Shown here one piece after another: positions 10,273-19,620 of a stretch of 64,000 nt of DNA. The translations under genes were made by a program, and so were the position numbers. The stretch is from Prochlorococcus sp. AG-355-A09. GTDB lineage: Bacteria > Cyanobacteriota > Cyanobacteriia > PCC-6307 > Cyanobiaceae. Below the pieces are notes generated by a model. It was not told the origin of the DNA, made no database searches, and saw nothing but the letters and a program-made list of their open reading frames with translations. The stretch spans positions 1 through 64,000 of the forward strand of contig QCDG01000004.1 of NCBI GenBank assembly GCA_003280995.1. The letters run 5' to 3'. Numbering within the stretch: position 1 is the first letter of the stretch; the number at the start of each line of letters is the position of its first letter.

Positions 10273-11205
10273 TTAATCATCAAATCTAGAACTGTTATCT
10301 CTTGGTTTCTTCTTATTTGTTCCAACGTTATATCTACTATTTTGATTTTTTGAACTTGATCTAACTGAAGAGCTCACTCTACGAGTCTCACGTGGTTTTT
10401 TTGCTTGATTAGCATCTTTAAATGAAGCATCTTCTACTTGAGTTGTTGAAGTTTGCTGCCTAATAGAGGATCTAGTAGGTTTCTTTCTTAATGGAGAAGA
10501 ATCACTAGGAGCAGAGATATTATCTTGTTTAGAAACTGTACGATTCATTCTGGGTCTAGACCCTGTTTTAACTTCATCGCGAGATAAATTTCTTCTTTCA
10601 CCAAAGTTATTTGTTTCTGGTTGTTTACTATTTCTATCTTCAGAAGTCTGTCTTCTTCTCCTTCTTATAGGTTCGTCATTTTCAAACTGACTTATTTCTC
10701 TTGTAGATGGCCTACTTCTACTTGCTGCAGCAGAGGGTATAGCTCTTGAAACATTCCTCCTACGAGATCTCCCCTCCATATAGTCTTCTTCAAATTCATC
10801 TTCTTGAGGTTTAAATCTTCTGGATGGTCTATCAGATTCTTCAAACCTATCATAATCGTCATTAAATCGGCCTCTAGAATTTCTGGGACCATCAGAAATA
10901 GGATCATCATCAAAATAAGATGATCTTCTAGCTTGATCAGTAGCAACTCCCCTCAATCGCACACTTTCATATGCGAAAAAAACTGTTGTTCCTGCAAGTA
11001 AAAACTGACCAAACTGAAGGATAGGATCTAACCTCCAGCCTTGAAAAAATAATATTCCTCCACACAAAAGTCCAATAGCTGCGAAGAAAACATCATAATC
11101 CCTTGCCAAGGCAGGCTTAAAGGACCTCAAGAAATAAAGGCCTCCTCCACATACCGCGAGAACTATACCAACAATACTGGCCCAATTGAGACTAGCATTG
11201 ACCAC
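10273..11205 (-). CDS. ycf66: Ycf66 family protein with long disordered tail
   Basis: The first 95 residues match Ycf66, a family of cyanobacterial and plastid membrane proteins of unclear photosynthetic role, with about three hydrophobic segments (IVGIVLAVCGGGLYFL, VFFAAIGLLCGGILFF, FGQFLLAGTTVFFAY). The remaining 215 residues are a low-complexity Arg/Ser/Asp/Glu-rich tail, far longer than the core and probably disordered. The start is GTG at 11205, supported by GGAG seven bases upstream. psbX lies immediately upstream on the same strand, so both may be photosynthesis-related. Confidence 0.9.
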   Translation of the reverse strand: MVNASLNWASIVGIVLAVCGGGLYFLRSFKPALARDYDVFFAAIGLLCGGILFFQGWRLDPILQFGQFLLAGTTVFFAYESVRLRGVATDQARRSSYFDDDPISDGPRNSRGRFNDDYDRFEESDRPSRRFKPQEDEFEEDYMEGRSRRRNVSRAIPSAAASRSRPSTREISQFENDEPIRRRRRQTSEDRNSKQPETNNFGERRNLSRDEVKTGSRPRMNRTVSKQDNISAPSDSSPLRKKPTRSSIRQQTSTTQVEDASFKDANQAKKPRETRRVSSSVRSSSKNQNSRYNVGTNKKKPRDNSSRFDD

Positions 11206-11251
11206 ATTCTTTCTCCAAAAATTTATTTTTTAAAGGGTTACTTATATCCCC

Positions 11252-11279
11252 TATATATAGTGTACTTAAAACTTCTACA
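11252..11279 (-). promoter_or_regulatory. Candidate promoter for ycf66
   Basis: Within the 78-base gap between psbX and ycf66, the minus strand shows TTGTAG (-35 like) and, about 15 bases on, TATATA in CACTATATATAG (-10 like). This would allow ycf66 to be transcribed independently of psbX. It is a motif reading only, and such AT-rich boxes are common by chance in this genome. Confidence 0.3.
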
Positions 11280-11283
11280 AAAA

Positions 11284-11469
11284 CTAGCGTCTTCCGGTAG
11301 AAGTACGATCGAGGGAATCTTTCTGGCTAACAAAAATCAAAAATGCAGTGGCTGGAATAACGATAAGTAAGGCAGCCGCAATAAAACTACCTATCATTCC
11401 AACTGCTGAATTGTTTGCAACTTCAGCAGAAAAATCTGCAGCTAGTAATAAATTTGAGATTTGAAACAC
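11284..11469 (-). CDS. psbX: Photosystem II protein PsbX
   Basis: A 61-residue single-helix photosystem II subunit located at the periphery near cytochrome b559. The hydrophobic helix ([22 protein letters not shown]) followed by SQKD is the PsbX hallmark. The N-terminus has an extra stretch of about 24 residues before the helix. The start appears to be GTG at 11469. An internal Met at residue 25 would give a shorter form nearer to the length of many cyanobacterial PsbX proteins. It lies upstream of ycf66 on the same strand. Confidence 0.85.
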   Translation of the reverse strand: MFQISNLLLAADFSAEVANNSAVGMIGSFIAAALLIVIPATAFLIFVSQKDSLDRTSTGRR

Positions 11470-11558
11470 TTTTTAAATATTAAATTCTCAATTTATAATA
11501 CGAATTAAATACGTTTCAATGGGTTATTTATTAAGATGAGTTAAATAATTGTGATTTC

Positions 11559-11864
11559 TTGCTTGTAAACTCTCTTCAAATTTTAGATATTATTTTAGGA
11601 ATTTCTCTTTCATATCTAACTATAGTTTTTCTAATAAGATTAATACTTACTTGGTACCCAAAAATTGATTTAAGTAAAGGTTTATGGTTATTAATTTCAA
11701 TCCCATCAAGCTCTATCCTTAATTTAACAAGAAAAATAATTCCTCCTATTGGAGGTGTTGATGTTGGACCCGTAATTTGGATCGGAGTTATAAGCTTTTT
11801 AAGAGAAATTTTAGTCGGTCAGCAAGGGCTTATAAAACTTGTATTACATACACATATTTCATAG
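11559..11864 (+). CDS. YggT/Ycf19 family membrane protein
   Basis: A 101-residue integral membrane protein of the YggT family (Ycf19 in plastids), implicated in thylakoid/nucleoid organisation or membrane protein assembly. It has two hydrophobic blocks, residues 8-30 and 75-95. Between them, the family motif RLILTWYPKID is followed by PSSSILNLTRKIIPPIGGVDVGP. No in-frame ATG is available: an in-frame stop lies at 11532, so TTG at 11559 is the likely start. It stands alone, diverging from psbX and converging with accC. Confidence 0.88.
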   Translation: MLVNSLQILDIILGISLSYLTIVFLIRLILTWYPKIDLSKGLWLLISIPSSSILNLTRKIIPPIGGVDVGPVIWIGVISFLREILVGQQGLIKLVLHTHIS

Positions 11865-11881
11865 AAATAAGTAATTATTTC

Positions 11882-13231
11882 TCAGTAATTTGGCAATAAT
11901 TCTTCTTCTACATATTTAGTATGAATCTTACCCTGCTTAAATTTAGATTTATTCAGTAAAGTTAGATGAAAGTTAATTGTTGTAGGAATACCAGTGACCG
12001 CACATTCATTTAAAGCCCTATTCATACGTTTAATTGCAGTATTACGATCTTTTCCCCAGACTATTAATTTACCAATTAGTGAGTCATAGAAAGGAGGTAT
12101 TTCATAGCCTGTATACACATGACTATCCACCCTTACACCAGGGCCACCTGGAGGAAGCCACCCAGTTATTTTTCCAGGTGATGGTCGAAAATTGTGAGAA
12201 GGATCTTCAGCATTGATTCTACATTCAATGGCATGACCGTTTAAATGGATATCATCCTGATTAAATTCCAAGTTTGCTCCGCTTGCGATTTTAATTTGCT
12301 CAGCTATTAAATCTACTCCTGTAACCATTTCAGTAACAGGATGTTCAACTTGAATCCTAGTATTCATTTCCATAAAATAAAAATTATCATCATCATCAAC
12401 TAAAAATTCAACTGTCCCCGCTCCTTCGTAGCCGATACTTTTTGCAGCAGCAATAGCTGCGTTGCCCATTTTTTTTCTTAGCTCAGGGTTAATTGCAGGA
12501 CTAGGAGACTCTTCTAGTAACTTCTGATGTCTTCTTTGAACTGAACAATCTCGCTCTCCTAAGTGAACAACATTACCCGACCTGTCGGCCAAAATTTGAA
12601 TTTCTACATGTCTTGGCTTCTTTATAAATTTCTCCATATATAAACCATCATTACCAAAAGCTGCTTCTGCTTCGCCTTGAGCTGCTTTAAACATTTTTTC
12701 GAGATTACTAGAGTTTTCGACCAACCTCATACCTCTTCCACCTCCTCCAGCAGTCGCTTTAATAATTACCGGATAGCCAATATCATCTGCCAATTTATAA
12801 GCCTCATCAACATTTGATAACAAGCCTTTACTGCCAGGTACTGTTGGAACTCCAACTGCTTCCATAGTTTCTTTAGCTGTAGATTTATCTCCCATAGATC
12901 TAATAGCTTTAGGAGATGGACCAATAAAAACTATGCCGTGATCGTTACACATCTCAGCAAATTTATCATTTTCCGCAAGAAATCCATAACCAGGATGAAT
13001 AGCATCAACTCCTCTTGATGTAGCAGCAGCAAGTATATTTGGAATATTTAAATAACTCTTATTACTTAATGAATCTCCGACGCAAACCGCCTCATCAGCA
13101 AGCTGAACATGCAATGCTTTTTTATCTACAGTGCTAAAAACTGCAACTGTTGCAATGCCTAGTTCTCTACAACTTCTGACAATTCGTAAAGCTATTTCTC
13201 CACGATTAGCAATTAAAACTTTTTCAACCAT
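11882..13231 (-). CDS. accC: Acetyl-CoA carboxylase biotin carboxylase subunit
   Basis: ATP-grasp enzyme that carboxylates the biotin of AccB, the first step of fatty acid synthesis. It shows the N-terminal [13 protein letters not shown], the glycine-rich ATP-binding loop [11 protein letters not shown], the [19 protein letters not shown] segment, [13 protein letters not shown] and the C-terminal VEEELLPNY. Length 449 is standard. The gene is single and not linked to accB, which lies at 51 kb beside efp. A 260-base gap without recognisable genes separates it from the upstream tRNA. Confidence 0.97.
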   Translation of the reverse strand: MVEKVLIANRGEIALRIVRSCRELGIATVAVFSTVDKKALHVQLADEAVCVGDSLSNKSYLNIPNILAAATSRGVDAIHPGYGFLAENDKFAEMCNDHGIVFIGPSPKAIRSMGDKSTAKETMEAVGVPTVPGSKGLLSNVDEAYKLADDIGYPVIIKATAGGGGRGMRLVENSSNLEKMFKAAQGEAEAAFGNDGLYMEKFIKKPRHVEIQILADRSGNVVHLGERDCSVQRRHQKLLEESPSPAINPELRKKMGNAAIAAAKSIGYEGAGTVEFLVDDDDNFYFMEMNTRIQVEHPVTEMVTGVDLIAEQIKIASGANLEFNQDDIHLNGHAIECRINAEDPSHNFRPSPGKITGWLPPGGPGVRVDSHVYTGYEIPPFYDSLIGKLIVWGKDRNTAIKRMNRALNECAVTGIPTTINFHLTLLNKSKFKQGKIHTKYVEEELLPNY

Positions 13232-13491
13232 TATGAAAATAAAATTGAAGAAATGAAATGACTTAAAATAAAAAATTATTTGCCAAAGTATTCAACAAAT
13301 TTTTTTAGTTATCAGAGGACATTTTTTACAATACAACCTAAAACGTTATATATGTATAAATATTTGTTTTATGCAATAGAAAAATTATTCATGATATTCA
13401 AAAATACTCTTTTCGAACTACATCCTTATTTCAGCCAATAATGTATGATATTTTTAAGGTTTAGGTATCCCACGGTTGCTGAAAACCCTTT

Positions 13492-13573
13492 GCGGACGTG
13501 GCGGAATTGGTAGACGCGCACGTCTAAGGAGCGTGTGGCTTCGGCCTTGCGAGTTCAAGTCTCGCCGTCCGCA
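13492..13573 (+). tRNA. tRNA-Leu (anticodon AAG)
   Basis: A complete class II tRNA. The acceptor stem GCGGACG (13492-13498) pairs with CGTCCGC (13566-13572), followed by discriminator A and no encoded CCA. The D-arm is GCG/CGC with GG in the loop. The anticodon stem CACGT/GCGTG encloses CTAAGGA, placing AAG at 13526-13528. The variable arm GGC-TTCG-GCC is long, as expected for Leu, and the T-arm is GCGAG/CTCGC around TTCAAGT. The unmodified anticodon would read CUU; A34 might be edited to inosine. Confidence 0.95.
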
Positions 13574-13598
13574 TTTAATGTATTCTGGTTTGACTGCA

Positions 13599-14864
13599 AT
13601 GAAAAAAAAATCAGTTGCAGTAGTTATAATTTCCAATGGTCCTGGTGAATTAACCACATGGGTAAATCCTGTAATAGATGAGCTTAACAAAGTAAATAAA
13701 GCACTACGTGATGACGATAAACAAGATTTCACTCTTAGGTTAGTCCTTGTTCCTTGCCCAAATGCCACTGGTAAAGAATTTTCAGTTGCAAATTCATGGA
13801 ATAAATTCGAATTAATTACAAAATCCAAAAGTTTTTGGAAATTATTAATAAAGCCACATTCTTTTGCATATTGGCCAAAAAAAGGGGTGGTTATTTTCCT
13901 TGGTGGGGATCAATTTTGGAGCATTTTATTAGCTAAAAGATTAGGTTATTTAAATATCACATATGCTGAATGGGTTTCACGATGGCCTAAATGGACCAAC
14001 GCAATAGCTGCTATGAATGTAAAAGTAAAAGAGTCAATACCTAAAAGATATAAATATAAATGTAAGGTCATTGGCGATTTGATGGCAGATATCAAACTTA
14101 ATAGCGAAATATCATTAAGAAATAAAGAAAAACATCATATTGCATTGTTGCCTGGTTCTAAGAAAGCAAAGCTTTCTGTTGGAATTCCTTTCTTCTTAGA
14201 AGTTGCAGATCATATCGCTGAAGAAAATCAAAATATAAATTTTATAATTCCAATTGCCCCAACTACTGATAAAAGTGAATATTTATTTTTTCAAAGCAAT
14301 AAAAATCCAATTGCTAAATATTACTCATCAAAAATCAAAACAATTAAAAACTTCAAAGACTCTCGTTTTGATTATGTAATTGAAACATCAAAAAATACAA
14401 AGATTTATCTAATCAAGAAACATCCTTGCTATGAAATATTAAAAGAATGTGATCTTGCAATTACAACTGTTGGAGCAAATACTGCAGAATTAGCAGCAAT
14501 TAGTCTTCCAATGTTAGTAGTTCTGCCAACTCAACATTTAAATATGATGAATGCCTGGGATGGTATTTTTGGAGTTCTTGGAAAAATTTCATTCATAAAT
14601 AGATTCTTAACGTTTATAATCAAAAAATTCTATTTTAAAAAAAAGAAATTTTTTGCTTGGCCAAATATTAAAGCTAAAAGAATGATTGTCCCTGAAAGGA
14701 TAGGTAATATTTCACCAATAAAAATTGCAAGAGAAGTATTATTTCTTATTAAAAATAGAGATCAATTAAAAAGTATTAGGAATAATCTACACAAAGAAAG
14801 AGGCGATAAAGGTGCTGCAAAAAAACTTGCTTCTATAATTCTTAATTCAATAAAAAAACTTTAA
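13599..14864 (+). CDS. Lipid-A-disaccharide synthase (LpxB)-like protein
   Basis: About 421 residues, distantly related to LpxB glycosyltransferases. Landmarks are the N-terminal VVIISNGPGELTTWV, LLPGSKKAKL in the middle, and TTVGANTAELAAISLPMLVVLPTQ near the C-terminus, where LpxB binds UDP-sugar. True LpxB begins differently, so a glycosyltransferase role is inferred and the acceptor is unknown. The open frame runs upstream through the tRNA-Leu, so the start must lie after 13573. ATG at 13599 (MKKKS) is preferred over ATG at 13578, which is only 4 bases after the tRNA end. Confidence 0.8.
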   Translation: MKKKSVAVVIISNGPGELTTWVNPVIDELNKVNKALRDDDKQDFTLRLVLVPCPNATGKEFSVANSWNKFELITKSKSFWKLLIKPHSFAYWPKKGVVIFLGGDQFWSILLAKRLGYLNITYAEWVSRWPKWTNAIAAMNVKVKESIPKRYKYKCKVIGDLMADIKLNSEISLRNKEKHHIALLPGSKKAKLSVGIPFFLEVADHIAEENQNINFIIPIAPTTDKSEYLFFQSNKNPIAKYYSSKIKTIKNFKDSRFDYVIETSKNTKIYLIKKHPCYEILKECDLAITTVGANTAELAAISLPMLVVLPTQHLNMMNAWDGIFGVLGKISFINRFLTFIIKKFYFKKKKFFAWPNIKAKRMIVPERIGNISPIKIAREVLFLIKNRDQLKSIRNNLHKERGDKGAAKKLASIILNSIKKL

Positions 14865-14867
14865 CAA

Positions 14868-15908
14868 TTACCAGGGGTCATCAATTTCAAACTTTTCTGA
14901 TTTTTTATTATCTTGAACAAAATTTTGTTCATCTAGTGGTTCAATATCTAAAGTTTCAGTTGCATTTTGAATTGGTCTTTTCGAAGTTAAATTAGTAGTT
15001 GATTGTTTCTTTTGCTTAAAATCAATATTGTTTTTTTCATCTATTTGATTCTCAATCTGATCAGAATAATCATTATCCATATATAGCTTTTTTCTGTTAT
15101 TTGTTTCCTCTGAAGAACCCTTTATTTCAACATATTCAAGTTCATCTTCATAATCGTCTTCATAATCGTCTTCATAATCATCTTGTTCAAGAACTTCTTC
15201 ATTTTCCTCGACCAAATTGTTTTGCTGTTCTGATTCAGAACCTGAAAGTAACTGATTCTCAACAGGTACAAGATTTGCTGTGTATCCATTTGCTTCCCTT
15301 TCATCCCATGAAGAGCCCCCTACTCCAAGTTTCTCAAGTAGTCCACTACTTAGTTGCTTTAATTTCTCTTCAGCACCTTCATAAACAATAATCCTATCGG
15401 TACCACTACTTACAATTTCCTCAACAGGTATTTCCCAAGTACTTAAAACTCCCTCACCTAAAAGCGGAACACCAACTGCACCCATAACAAGAGATATCAA
15501 ATCCCCAGTCTCAATATCAAAAGAAAAGCCAAGAACTCTTCCTAAAAGTTGTCCAGATTCTGTGATCACCTGACAATTAATTACCTTCCCATATCTTTCA
15601 GGAGAAAAACTCTCACTCAAAGAATCAAGAGAGTCAACTAATATAACATCTCCAACTTGCTTTATACTTTCTAAAGGCATCCATTTTGGCAGTCCTGGTA
15701 GAAATCTTGTAAGTGGATTATCTCTTAGTCCCAAAGCGACCACCTCTCTTCTATCGATATCAACAACAACTTCGCCAACTACGCCTAGCCGCCTCCCAGT
15801 ATCAGTAGTTATAACTTGTGTTCCCATTAATTCTGACCTTAACCATAAACGTTCGCTTGGAACCGAGTTAGGGAGATTCTTATTAGTAGAGGTGTTAGAC
15901 AAGCTCAT
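14868..15908 (-). CDS. PRC-barrel domain protein with acidic repeat tail
   Basis: A 346-residue soluble protein. Residues about 22-95 (LMGTQVITTDTGRRLGVVGEVVVD) and about 108-180 (VITESGQLLGRVLGFSFD) are two PRC-barrel domains, a fold found in photosynthetic reaction centre H subunits and RimM. The second half is strongly acidic, with a DDYE tandem repeat near residues 242-256. The C-terminus ends FEIDDPW. It follows smc by 45 bases on the same strand. Its role is unknown; PRC-barrels usually mediate protein or RNA contacts at membranes or ribosomes. Confidence 0.82.
   Translation of the reverse strand: MSLSNTSTNKNLPNSVPSERLWLRSELMGTQVITTDTGRRLGVVGEVVVDIDRREVVALGLRDNPLTRFLPGLPKWMPLESIKQVGDVILVDSLDSLSESFSPERYGKVINCQVITESGQLLGRVLGFSFDIETGDLISLVMGAVGVPLLGEGVLSTWEIPVEEIVSSGTDRIIVYEGAEEKLKQLSSGLLEKLGVGGSSWDEREANGYTANLVPVENQLLSGSESEQQNNLVEENEEVLEQDDYEDDYEDDYEDELEYVEIKGSSEETNNRKKLYMDNDYSDQIENQIDEKNNIDFKQKKQSTTNLTSKRPIQNATETLDIEPLDEQNFVQDNKKSEKFEIDDPW
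15145..15180. repeat. 12-bp tandem repeat, three copies, within the PRC-barrel gene
   Basis: The unit TCTTCATAATCG occurs in tandem at 15145-15156 and 15157-15168, and with one change at 15169-15180. It is a multiple of three, so copy changes keep the frame and only lengthen or shorten the acidic DDYE repeat in the protein. Such arrays usually vary between strains through replication slippage. Confidence 0.9.
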
Positions 15909-15953
15909 AAATTTCTTTTTATCATTCTGACGTATAAATTTAAAAAAGTGTGT

Positions 15954-18900
15954 TTATGCAGCATTTGGTAACCCAAGAACTTGAGTATTAGCCCCTCTTG
16001 CTTGCGCAACCCCAATTGTTCGTTCAGACGCACTAATCATAGGCCTTCTATGACTGACGACTATAAATTGAGCATTTGATGACTGATTCGATATTAGTTT
16101 TGACAACCTTTCAACATTAATACCATCTAAAAAACTATCAACCTCATCTAATGCATAAAAAGGTGAAGGTTTATACTTTTGCAAAGCAAATAAAAAACTT
16201 AAAGCGGTTAACGATTTTTCACCACCTGACATAGATGCTAATCTTCTGACGTTTTTTCCCTTAGGATGAGCGACTAAAGTTAATCCTCCTTCTAAAGGAG
16301 AATTAGGATTTTCAAGTTGAAGGAATCCATCTCCATCAGATAAATTTGCAAAAATTTCTCTAAAATGTTTATCAACTTCTGTAAATGCTTGCATAAAAGC
16401 CTCCTGACGCATCGTAGATACGGTTTCTATTCTCAGCAATAATTCAGATCTTTCATTAGATAGAATTTCTAATTTTTCTCGCAAACCATTTAATCTCTCA
16501 ATTAATTCTTCTAGTTCATCAAGAGCCAACATATTAACAGGTTCTAAGCTTTGTAGTTTTGCATTTATGATCGAAATTTCTGATTGCAAAGATTCAAGAC
16601 TCTTCCCTTCATATTCTCCAAACTGCGGGGATGGATTAGGTAGATCTTTTTTATAATTTTCTAATTTTATTTTCTCGCTCCTCATTTCTTCTTTAAGAGA
16701 ATGCATATCCCTCTCAAGATATTCAAGCTTCAACAGATAGTTATTATATTCTTGCCTTTTATTTGAAATTGAAGAGTTTAATTCATCTCTTTTCCTTCTC
16801 AATAAACCTAGATCCCTCTCTAGAGAATTTTTTTGATTATCGAGATCTAAAAGCTCTTTTTTAAATTCATCTCTTTTTTCTATCCATTCACTATGAGCAA
16901 TTGCGAGTTGTTTAATAGATTCCTGTAAGTTTTTTTCTTGTAATAAAGTAATTTTTAATGAATTATTGATACGCTCTTTGTCTAAAGCAAATTGATTCTT
17001 TTTATCTAGTAATGAATTTCTCTCCTTGATAAGTAATTCAAGTTTTTTATCAAGATTATTAAAATCGTCATTAAAAGCAATTAATGATGATTTTTGATTT
17101 TTTTCATAATTTGCCTTTTGAATGGTTTCTAGTTGATTAAACTTATCGTAATAAGGCTTCAATTCATTTTTTAAATGACCTAACTCGTTAACTAATAAAT
17201 TATTAGCAGTATCAAGTTTAATTAATCTCGATTTACAATCCTCAATTCTTTGCGAGACAACTTTAAGAGAATCTTGATTTACTTCAATTTCTTTATTAAA
17301 TGAGGCACAATCCTCAATAATTTGACTGCGGTTAGAATTTAATTTACTAAGTCTATTATTTTTTATTATCAAATCATTATTTGACTCTTTTAAAGCCTCT
17401 TCGATAATTAATAATCTCTCTTTTATAGGACTAGAATCATCAATATCATTATTAATTCCAAACCTATAAGCCAAATCTTTATTTAACTTGCTACCTCCTG
17501 TAATAGCTCCACTTGCTTCTAATAATTCACCACTTAAAGTGACCAACCTATTTTTTTGTGTAGATAACCTAGCTGAGGATAAGTCTGAAAAAACCAAAGT
17601 ATCTCCAAAAACATATCGAAAAACATCTGAATAGACTTCATCAAAAGTAATTAGATTAATAGCTTTATCAATAAATCCATTCTCCCTGTTATTTTCAAAT
17701 CTTGAAATTGCATAATTCTTTTTTTGACTTTTAATTCTATTTAAAGGTAAAAAAGTTAATCTTCCCGCTTTTTTCTTTTTAAGAATTTCAATTGCTTTAG
17801 CAGCAATATGATCATTATCAACAACAATTTGTCCTAACCTATTTCCAGCAGCAATTTCTAATGCATATCTATTTTTCTCGCTGACCTCTCCAAGTTGAGC
17901 TACATAACCATGTATACCCTCTAACCCTGCCTCTAAGAGAATTCTAAGGGCATATGAACCTCTAGATTCGTTTAAAGCTTCCTTCCTGCTTTCAAATCTA
18001 GATAAATCCTTTTCAAGCCTTAATTGCTCGTTATTTAGCCTTGATTTAGTTTTAATTAATAAATCGATTTCATTCTCTAAAGAATTAATTTCTGCGCTGT
18101 TACTTGCCAAGTTTTTATTCTGTGTATCGGATGTCTCTTTTTTGCTTTGATTTCCCTGAACAAGTTTCTGCTTTTCTAAGTCTAAGCATTCGATCTGTGA
18201 CAATATCTCATCTTTTTGTATATTATTTTGGATAGTTTCTTCTTCAATTTTCCTTTTTTTTATTTCCAAAGGATTAATTTGATTTTTTATACTTTCAAGC
18301 TCAGTATTTAATTTGATACTTTGTTTTGAGAATTCTCCAGATTCTCCAGCCGCATCAGAAAGTTTTTTTCTGGATAGTTTGTGTTTTGAAGTGAGATCAT
18401 CAATTTGCAAGTTCAATTGATTTAAAAAATTATCATCGAAATTTTCTTTTCTCATCTTTTCTGACTCAATATTTCTTTTAGAAATTGCAATTTCATCTCT
18501 CTGCTTTTGTAATTTAATACCTTCTTCTTTATTCAGACTTGATATCCTATCAAGTTCTCTCAAGCTAGAATTAATACTTCCAATATCAGAATTCACTTTA
18601 ATCAATTTATCCTCGCCTTTCTCCTTAAGCTCATCAACAAGTATTTTCAAGGCATCTTCTAAGACTAATATTTCTTTACTAATAGATTCTTTTTGTTTAT
18701 TAAATAAAATTTTATTTTTTTCAATTTCACTTCCTTTTCTTTCTATAGATTCAACATGTTTAACTTGTTTTTCAAAAATAAGAACTTTCTCTATTTCCGT
18801 TATTTGTAATAGTTTTGACTTTAACTCTTTATATCGCTTTGCTTTTTCACATTCTTTTTCAAGCTTATTTTTACTAGATTGCAATTCATTTTCTAAAATT

Positions 18901-19544
18901 TCACATCTTTCTTGTCTTTCGAAAACGTCATTTAATTTTGCATTAGTTTGTTCTATTCTTGCATCAAAAAGTGCGACTCCTGCTAATTCATCAATAAGAT
19001 TTCTCCTCTCCTTATTATTCATTGATACTATTCTTGTTACATCACCCTGCATAACAACATTGCTGCCCTCAGGATCAACACTAATATCTCTTAATATTCT
19101 CTGTATTTGTTGCAAGGTACATTGTTTGCCATCAGAAGTATAAGTAGAAGCATAAGAACCACCTGGCATAAGTCTTAATTTTCTAGAAACTACCCATTCT
19201 TTTTGACCTTTATTAAGGGAAATTTCTTCTTCTTCTAGTTCCAAAGGCGGAAGGTCCTCTCTGGGAGACCAATCTTGAATATTAAATTTTACTGATACAG
19301 ATGTTTCTGATGACTTACCCTCTTTAACTTTGGAGTTATTTATTAGATCTGGTAATCTTTCAGCCCTCATCCCTCTACTATTAGCTAGACCTAAACAGAA
19401 TAAAATTCCATCTAAAATATTACTTTTCCCAGAACCGTTAGGGCCTGTAACCACTGTGAAACCCTCTTCAAGAGGAATTTTTACATTTCCCCCAAAAGAT
19501 TTAAAATTTTCAAACTCGACCTGATTGATATGTACCAATCTCAA
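15954..19544 (-). CDS. smc: Chromosome segregation protein SMC
   Basis: A 1196-residue SMC ATPase that organises and segregates the chromosome, normally with ScpA/ScpB. Walker A is GPNGSGKS at residues 34-41, with long coiled coils on both sides of a hinge (about 525-680; GIHGYVAQLGEV and AAGNRLGQIVVDN). The C-terminal signature is SGGEKS from residue 1106 and Walker B is YALDEVD near 1131. Length is normal. The start is TTG at 19544 or 19538, since no ATG precedes the conserved VHINQVEFENFKSF. The scp genes are not in the window. Confidence 0.97.
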   Translation of the reverse strand: MRLVHINQVEFENFKSFGGNVKIPLEEGFTVVTGPNGSGKSNILDGILFCLGLANSRGMRAERLPDLINNSKVKEGKSSETSVSVKFNIQDWSPREDLPPLELEEEEISLNKGQKEWVVSRKLRLMPGGSYASTYTSDGKQCTLQQIQRILRDISVDPEGSNVVMQGDVTRIVSMNNKERRNLIDELAGVALFDARIEQTNAKLNDVFERQERCEILENELQSSKNKLEKECEKAKRYKELKSKLLQITEIEKVLIFEKQVKHVESIERKGSEIEKNKILFNKQKESISKEILVLEDALKILVDELKEKGEDKLIKVNSDIGSINSSLRELDRISSLNKEEGIKLQKQRDEIAISKRNIESEKMRKENFDDNFLNQLNLQIDDLTSKHKLSRKKLSDAAGESGEFSKQSIKLNTELESIKNQINPLEIKKRKIEEETIQNNIQKDEILSQIECLDLEKQKLVQGNQSKKETSDTQNKNLASNSAEINSLENEIDLLIKTKSRLNNEQLRLEKDLSRFESRKEALNESRGSYALRILLEAGLEGIHGYVAQLGEVSEKNRYALEIAAGNRLGQIVVDNDHIAAKAIEILKKKKAGRLTFLPLNRIKSQKKNYAISRFENNRENGFIDKAINLITFDEVYSDVFRYVFGDTLVFSDLSSARLSTQKNRLVTLSGELLEASGAITGGSKLNKDLAYRFGINNDIDDSSPIKERLLIIEEALKESNNDLIIKNNRLSKLNSNRSQIIEDCASFNKEIEVNQDSLKVVSQRIEDCKSRLIKLDTANNLLVNELGHLKNELKPYYDKFNQLETIQKANYEKNQKSSLIAFNDDFNNLDKKLELLIKERNSLLDKKNQFALDKERINNSLKITLLQEKNLQESIKQLAIAHSEWIEKRDEFKKELLDLDNQKNSLERDLGLLRRKRDELNSSISNKRQEYNNYLLKLEYLERDMHSLKEEMRSEKIKLENYKKDLPNPSPQFGEYEGKSLESLQSEISIINAKLQSLEPVNMLALDELEELIERLNGLREKLEILSNERSELLLRIETVSTMRQEAFMQAFTEVDKHFREIFANLSDGDGFLQLENPNSPLEGGLTLVAHPKGKNVRRLASMSGGEKSLTALSFLFALQKYKPSPFYALDEVDSFLDGINVERLSKLISNQSSNAQFIVVSHRRPMISASERTIGVAQARGANTQVLGLPNAA

Positions 19545-19620
19545 GTCTCAATAGCTAAATAAGAATAACTAATTTGCAAAAATTCTCAATAGAAATATTA
19601 CGTTTATTTATAAATGAATA

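Noticed and set aside
10692-10946. Alternate-frame ORF inside the ycf66 tail
   Set aside because: Low-complexity sequence keeps several frames open; the Ycf66 frame is the one with recognisable membrane domains.
13454-13828. Minus-strand open frame across the tRNA-Leu region, and the plus-strand frame 13476 onward running through the tRNA
   Set aside because: Both owe their length to the tRNA and the LpxB-like gene in other frames; the tRNA fold is complete, and the LpxB-like homology starts only after it.
15145-15180. Short direct repeats considered as a CRISPR
   Set aside because: Units are 12 bases with no spacers and lie inside a coding frame.
15101-15391. Plus-strand ORF rich in His/Leu/Asn over the PRC-barrel repeat
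   Set aside because: A shadow of the 12-bp repeat and acidic codons read in reverse; no domain or start signal.
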